NCBI GenBank assembly: GCA_002307725.1
Contig: DBUB01000017.1
Coordinates: 55,648 to 119,647 of the forward strand
Length of the DNA stretch: 64,000 bases
Reading direction: 5' to 3'
DNA from: Alphaproteobacteria bacterium UBA1301
GTDB taxonomy: Bacteria > Pseudomonadota > Alphaproteobacteria > Micropepsales > Micropepsaceae
In this document: positions 60,299 to 64,000 of the stretch, in pieces
Layout of the letters: each line of letters starts with the position of its first letter
Numbering within the stretch: position 1 is the stretch's first letter
Notes under the pieces: generated by a model
Seen by the model: the letters and a program-made list of their open reading frames with translations, nothing else
What the model was told of the DNA's origin: nothing
Databases searched by the model: none
Translations under genes and position numbers: made by a program

Positions 60299-63200
60299 AT
60301 TACATCGCCCGCAGCGACGGCCGGTTGACGGTCTCGGGCGCGCCGGAAGGCTATGACGCTTGGCTGGCCGCCGCCACCGCCGGTTCGCTGAAGGGGCTCG
60401 TTGTGCTGGTGGCGCAGGATGGCGTCAAGGCGGCGAGTGCGGCCGATACCATCGGGTTTTTCGCGCCCAAGCTGCCGGTGCTGAATTTTCCCGCCTGGGA
60501 TTGCCTGCCTTACGACCGCATGTCGCCGAGTCCGGATATCGAAAGTCAGCGGCTGGCAACCTTGGCGGCGTTGGCGCGGCGCGATAAGGATTCGGGTGCG
60601 GCGGTGGTGGTGACGACCGTCAACGCCATTTTGCAGCGGGTGCCGCCGCGTGAGGTGATCCTCACCGCTAGTTTCGACGCCAAGATCGGCGACAGCGTCA
60701 GCCACGAAGCGCTGTCGCGGTATCTCGCCGCCAACGGTTATAGCCGCGCCTCCTCCGTGCGCGAGCCGGGCGATTTTGCGGTGCGCGGCGGCATTGTCGA
60801 TTTGTGGCCGCCGGGCTTCGAACCGCTCAGGCTCGATTTCTTCGGCGACCGGCTGGATGCGATCCGCACCTTCGATGCCGAGACCCAGCTTTCCTCTGGC
60901 GAAGTGCCTTCCATAGCGCTGCTGCCCGCCAGCGAAGTGCCGCTGGACGAGAAAGGCATTTCGCGGTTCCGCACTGGCTATATCGCCACCTTCGGTCCGG
61001 CAGTGGACGATCCACTTTATGAATCCGTCTCGGCGGCGCGCAAAACGCCGGGCATGGAGCACTGGTTGCCGCTGTTCTATGAAAAGCTCGAAACCCTATT
61101 CGATTACGCCCCGCGGGCGCTGGTTGTGCTCGGCCATCACACCGACGAGGCCAAAAAAGCGCGTCAGGAGCTGATCGCCGATTACTATCAAACCCGCCGT
61201 GAATTCTTGCATGACGAGCCCGCCAAGAAAGGCGCGCTGAAGTCCCCGCCGTACAAGCCGTTAAAAACGGATTCGCTCTACATCACCGATACCGAATGGG
61301 ACGCGGCGCTGCAGCGCCATCCCGTCCGCGACCTGACGCCGTTCCAAGCGCCGGAGTCGATGAAATCGGTCGATGCCCATGGCAAGCTGGGGCGCGATTT
61401 CGGGCCCGAGCGGGTGCAGACCGGCGTCAATGTTTTCAAAGTGGCCGCGGAGCATATCGAAGCACTGCACGCCGAAAAGAAGCGCGTCATCCTGGCGGCG
61501 TGGACCGAAGGTTCGGCCGAACGCATGGGCGGCGTGCTCGCCGATCACGGTGTCAAAGCGATCCGTCCTGTCGCTAATTGGGCCGATGCCGCCAAGATGG
61601 CGCCCGGTGCGGTGGGGCTCGCCGTTCTCGGCATCGAGCATGGTTTTGAGGCGCCCGATTTTGCCGTCATCGCCGAGCAGGACATTCTCGGCGATCGCAT
61701 GGTCAGCCACAAACGGGCGAGGAAGGCGCAGAACTTCCTCACCGAAGCGGCGGGGCTGGTGCCGGGCGATCTCGTCACCCATATCGAGCACGGCGTCGGG
61801 CGCTATGTTGGGTTACAAACCATCGACGTGACCGGCGCGCCGCACGATTGCCTCGAACTGCAATATGACGGCGGCAAGCTGTTCTTGCCGGTCGAGAACA
61901 TCGAGCTTCTGACCCGTTATGGCGCCGAGAACGACGCCGCGGCGCTGGATCGTCTCGGTGGCGCCGGTTGGCAGCAGCGCAAAGCCAAAGCGCGCCAGCG
62001 CGTGCGCGAGATCGCCGGCGAACTGATTCGCATCGCCGCGGCGCGCGAACTGAAGACCTTGCCGGAAATCGAACGTCCGCAAGGGCTGTGGGACGAATTC
62101 TGCGCCCGCTTCCCTTACCAGGAAACCGAAGATCAGGAAAAAGCCATCGCCGACGCGGTGGAGGATCTCGCCAAAGGCCGTCCGATGGATCGTCTGGTGT
62201 GCGGCGACGTCGGCTTCGGCAAGACCGAAGTGGCGCTGCGCACCGCCTTCGTGGTGGCGATGAGCGGCAGCCAGGTTGCCGTGGTGGTGCCGACCACGTT
62301 GTTGGCGCGCCAGCATTACCGGACCTTCGCCGAGCGCTTCAAGGGATTCCCGATAAGGGTGCGTCAGCTGTCGCGCTTCGTCGATGCCAAAGAGGTCCGT
62401 GAGACCAAGGAGTTACTCAAGAAAGGCGATGTCGAAATCGTTATCGGCACCCATGCGCTGCTCGCCAAGACGGTCGAATTCGCCAATCTCGGTCTCGTCA
62501 TCGTCGACGAAGAACAGCATTTCGGCGTGACCCATAAGGAAAAGCTGAAAGGCCTGAAGGCCGACGTGCACGTCTTGACCCTGACGGCGACGCCAATTCC
62601 GCGTACGCTGCAATTGGCGCTGTCGGGCGTGCGCGACTTGTCGCTGATCACCACGCCGCCGATCGACCGCCTCGCCGTGCGCACCTTCGTGACGCCGTTC
62701 GATCCAATGGTGATCCGCGAGGCGCTCTTGCGCGAGCATTATCGCGGCGGCCAGTCGTTCTATGTCTGCCCGCGGATTTCGGATTTGCGCGAGGCCGAAG
62801 AGTTCCTCAAAACCAACGTGCCGGAAGTCAAAGCTGCCGTCGCCCATGGCCAGATGTCGCCGGCAATGCTGGAAGACGTCATGGCCGCTTTCTACGACCG
62901 CAAGGTTCAGGTGCTGATTTCGACCAACATCGTAGAGTCGGGTCTCGACATTCCGACCGCCAACACCCTGGTGGTGCATCGCGCCGATATGTTCGGCCTG
63001 TCGCAGCTTTATCAACTCCGCGGCCGCATCGGCCGCTCCAAGCAGCGCGCTTATGCCTATCTCACCACGCCCGCGACCCACGGCGTCACCGAAACGGCGC
63101 AGCGGCGGCTCGAAGTACTGCAATCGCTCGACCAGCTCGGTGCCGGATTCACCGTCGCCAGTCACGACATGGATATCCGCGGCGCCGGCAATCTGCTCGG

Positions 63201-63771
63201 CGAAGAGCAATCCGGCCACGTCAAAGAGGTCGGCATCGAACTTTATCAGGAGATGCTGGAAGAGGCGGTCTCGCAACTGCGCGCCGGCGGCTCTGACGAT
63301 GCGCAGGACGAGGAGCAATGGTCGCCGGCGATCAACATCGGGGCCGCGGTGCTGATCCCCGAAGCCTATGTGCCCGACCTCAATGTACGCATGGCGCTGT
63401 ACCGCCGCCTCGCCACCATCGAAACCCGCGCCGACATGGATCACTTCGCCGCCGAAATGATCGACCGCTTCGGTCCCTTGCCGGAAGAAGTGAACCATCT
63501 GTTCGAGATCGTCGCCATCAAATCGTTGTGCCGCAAGGCGAGTGTCGAGAAGATCGAGGCGGGTCCCAAGGGCGGCGTCATCGCATTCCGCCACAACATC
63601 TTCGCCAATCCGCTAGGCCTGGTGCGCCTGATCACCGATCACGCCGGCACCATGAAAGTGCGGCCCGACCAGAAAGTGGTGATCGCGCGCAACTGGGATA
63701 CGCCCGAAGCGCGCCTCAAAGGTGTCAAAGGCGTTCTCACGGCACTGGCGAAACTGGCGGAAGCGGCCTGA
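60286..63771 (+). CDS. mfd: Transcription-repair coupling factor Mfd
   Basis: Mfd removes RNA polymerase stalled at lesions and recruits UvrAB. The 1161-residue protein has the UvrB-like N-terminal region (FPAWDCLPYDRMSPSPDI), the RNA-polymerase-interaction domain (LVPGDLVTHIEHGVGRYVGL), the translocase with Walker A CGDVGFGKTEVALRTAF (~639-655), motif II VDEEQHFGVTHK (~740), TATPIPRTLQLALSG and QLRGRIGRSKQRAYAY, and a C-terminal D7 domain. The start TTG at 60286 lies inside sdhE with AAGGA 6-7 bases before; no other start codon fits nearby. Confidence 0.97.
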   Translation: MERVNYIARSDGRLTVSGAPEGYDAWLAAATAGSLKGLVVLVAQDGVKAASAADTIGFFAPKLPVLNFPAWDCLPYDRMSPSPDIESQRLATLAALARRDKDSGAAVVVTTVNAILQRVPPREVILTASFDAKIGDSVSHEALSRYLAANGYSRASSVREPGDFAVRGGIVDLWPPGFEPLRLDFFGDRLDAIRTFDAETQLSSGEVPSIALLPASEVPLDEKGISRFRTGYIATFGPAVDDPLYESVSAARKTPGMEHWLPLFYEKLETLFDYAPRALVVLGHHTDEAKKARQELIADYYQTRREFLHDEPAKKGALKSPPYKPLKTDSLYITDTEWDAALQRHPVRDLTPFQAPESMKSVDAHGKLGRDFGPERVQTGVNVFKVAAEHIEALHAEKKRVILAAWTEGSAERMGGVLADHGVKAIRPVANWADAAKMAPGAVGLAVLGIEHGFEAPDFAVIAEQDILGDRMVSHKRARKAQNFLTEAAGLVPGDLVTHIEHGVGRYVGLQTIDVTGAPHDCLELQYDGGKLFLPVENIELLTRYGAENDAAALDRLGGAGWQQRKAKARQRVREIAGELIRIAAARELKTLPEIERPQGLWDEFCARFPYQETEDQEKAIADAVEDLAKGRPMDRLVCGDVGFGKTEVALRTAFVVAMSGSQVAVVVPTTLLARQHYRTFAERFKGFPIRVRQLSRFVDAKEVRETKELLKKGDVEIVIGTHALLAKTVEFANLGLVIVDEEQHFGVTHKEKLKGLKADVHVLTLTATPIPRTLQLALSGVRDLSLITTPPIDRLAVRTFVTPFDPMVIREALLREHYRGGQSFYVCPRISDLREAEEFLKTNVPEVKAAVAHGQMSPAMLEDVMAAFYDRKVQVLISTNIVESGLDIPTANTLVVHRADMFGLSQLYQLRGRIGRSKQRAYAYLTTPATHGVTETAQRRLEVLQSLDQLGAGFTVASHDMDIRGAGNLLGEEQSGHVKEVGIELYQEMLEEAVSQLRAGGSDDAQDEEQWSPAINIGAAVLIPEAYVPDLNVRMALYRRLATIETRADMDHFAAEMIDRFGPLPEEVNHLFEIVAIKSLCRKASVEKIEAGPKGGVIAFRHNIFANPLGLVRLITDHAGTMKVRPDQKVVIARNWDTPEARLKGVKGVLTALAKLAEAA

Positions 63772-63883
63772 AAGGCGTTTCCCCGCTGCGAAAGAGAACG
63801 CTACGGGCCAGGAATTTGCCGTCGCTTAATCATAGTTCCCCTAAACCAACATAAGAGACCCCCCGGCTCTACCGCTACGGGAT

Positions 63884-64000
63884 TCACACATTTCGCAGGT
63901 TCCATCCGTGTTTGATGGCGTGGAATTGGGTTAGGCCTCTGAGCATGACGATGGGGCCTGGTTTTCCGTAGTAGCCGGTCCAGCCGCAGAGCCTGGCGAG
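63884..64000 (-). CDS. C-terminus of a transposase (cut by the window edge)
   Basis: The minus strand from the window edge encodes ARLCGWTGYYGKPGPIVMLR, then GLTQFHAIKHGWNLRNV and a stop. The G-W-x-G-Y-x-x-K-P-P/G-P ... R-G-L-x-x-F-x-A-x-x-x-G-W pattern is that of IS4/Tn5-like transposase C-termini. Only 38 residues are visible, so completeness is unknown. It lies 112 bases after mfd, and the sequence just left of it may contain the insertion-sequence end. Confidence 0.65.
   Translation of the reverse strand, partial: LARLCGWTGYYGKPGPIVMLRGLTQFHAIKHGWNLRNV

Noticed and set aside
1..64000. CRISPR arrays, rRNA genes and riboswitches
   Set aside because: No regularly spaced direct repeats, rRNA segments or recognisable aptamer consensus were seen while reading either strand. 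Divergent riboswitches could still be missed by eye.

Overview
The window is a chromosomal segment of a GC-rich alphaproteobacterium. The evidence is conserved gene order: a small lysine/arginine-rich gene-murA-DUF2948-hisD-UPF0262-infA-maf, rng-yacG-tRNA-Phe, queA-tgt, and recG / sdhE-mfd. TonB-dependent and FadL-like outer-membrane proteins and a secreted GH10 xylanase suggest a free-living polymer or biomass degrader. The genus cannot be fixed from the sequence alone.

Layout. 1-1566 is the 3' part of a TonB-dependent receptor. 1674-3090 is a decayed mobile element beside tRNA-Thr: a fragment of an AbiEii-type nucleotidyltransferase toxin and a P4-type integrase broken by a Trp-to-stop change and a frameshift. 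3437-8275 is the murA-to-maf housekeeping run. 8276-10543 is an accessory stretch between maf and rng with REP-like palindromes, a putative small membrane protein and a frameshifted HEPN-like gene. 10544-16122 holds marC, a two-PDZ periplasmic protein, rng, yacG, a FadL-like porin and tRNA-Phe.

16100-26766 is a genomic island of about 10.6 kb in tRNA-Phe. A degenerate copy of the tRNA 3' end marks its right edge. It carries a frameshifted P4 integrase, a replication-relaxation protein, the stub of a DNA methyltransferase, a Fic AMPylase-type protein with its own inhibitory motif, an XRE regulator and a TIR-centred module. The module is TIR-TM-TPR protein, small beta-rich protein, and TPR-SLOG-like protein with a degenerate class III cyclase domain, followed by a convergent Crp/Fnr regulator. 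A perfect 16-bp CRP-type palindrome lies upstream of the TIR gene, and the regulator keeps the R-E-x3-R recognition triad. This is the best candidate for an undescribed system: probably a defence or stress-signalling operon whose regulator travels with it.

27336-64000 is mostly core: gyrA-coaD-cyclophilin, a beta-helix protein and GH10 xylanase, cytochrome c maturation genes (a fused ccmF-ccmG, ccmH, ccmI), nucleotide-sugar and surface-polysaccharide genes (aminotransferase, GHMP kinase, galU, manC, ugd), queA-vapBC-tgt with the toxin-antitoxin pair wedged into the queuosine operon, cysD-cysNC, tRNA-Lys, an M3 lipoprotein peptidase, an ABC exporter, recG, and sdhE-mfd. A lower-GC wHTH-GHKL ATPase-STAS-like signalling gene sits between recG and sdhE. 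The right edge contains the C-terminus of a transposase.

All assignments come from reading motifs, gene order and ribosome-binding sites by eye; no database search was run.
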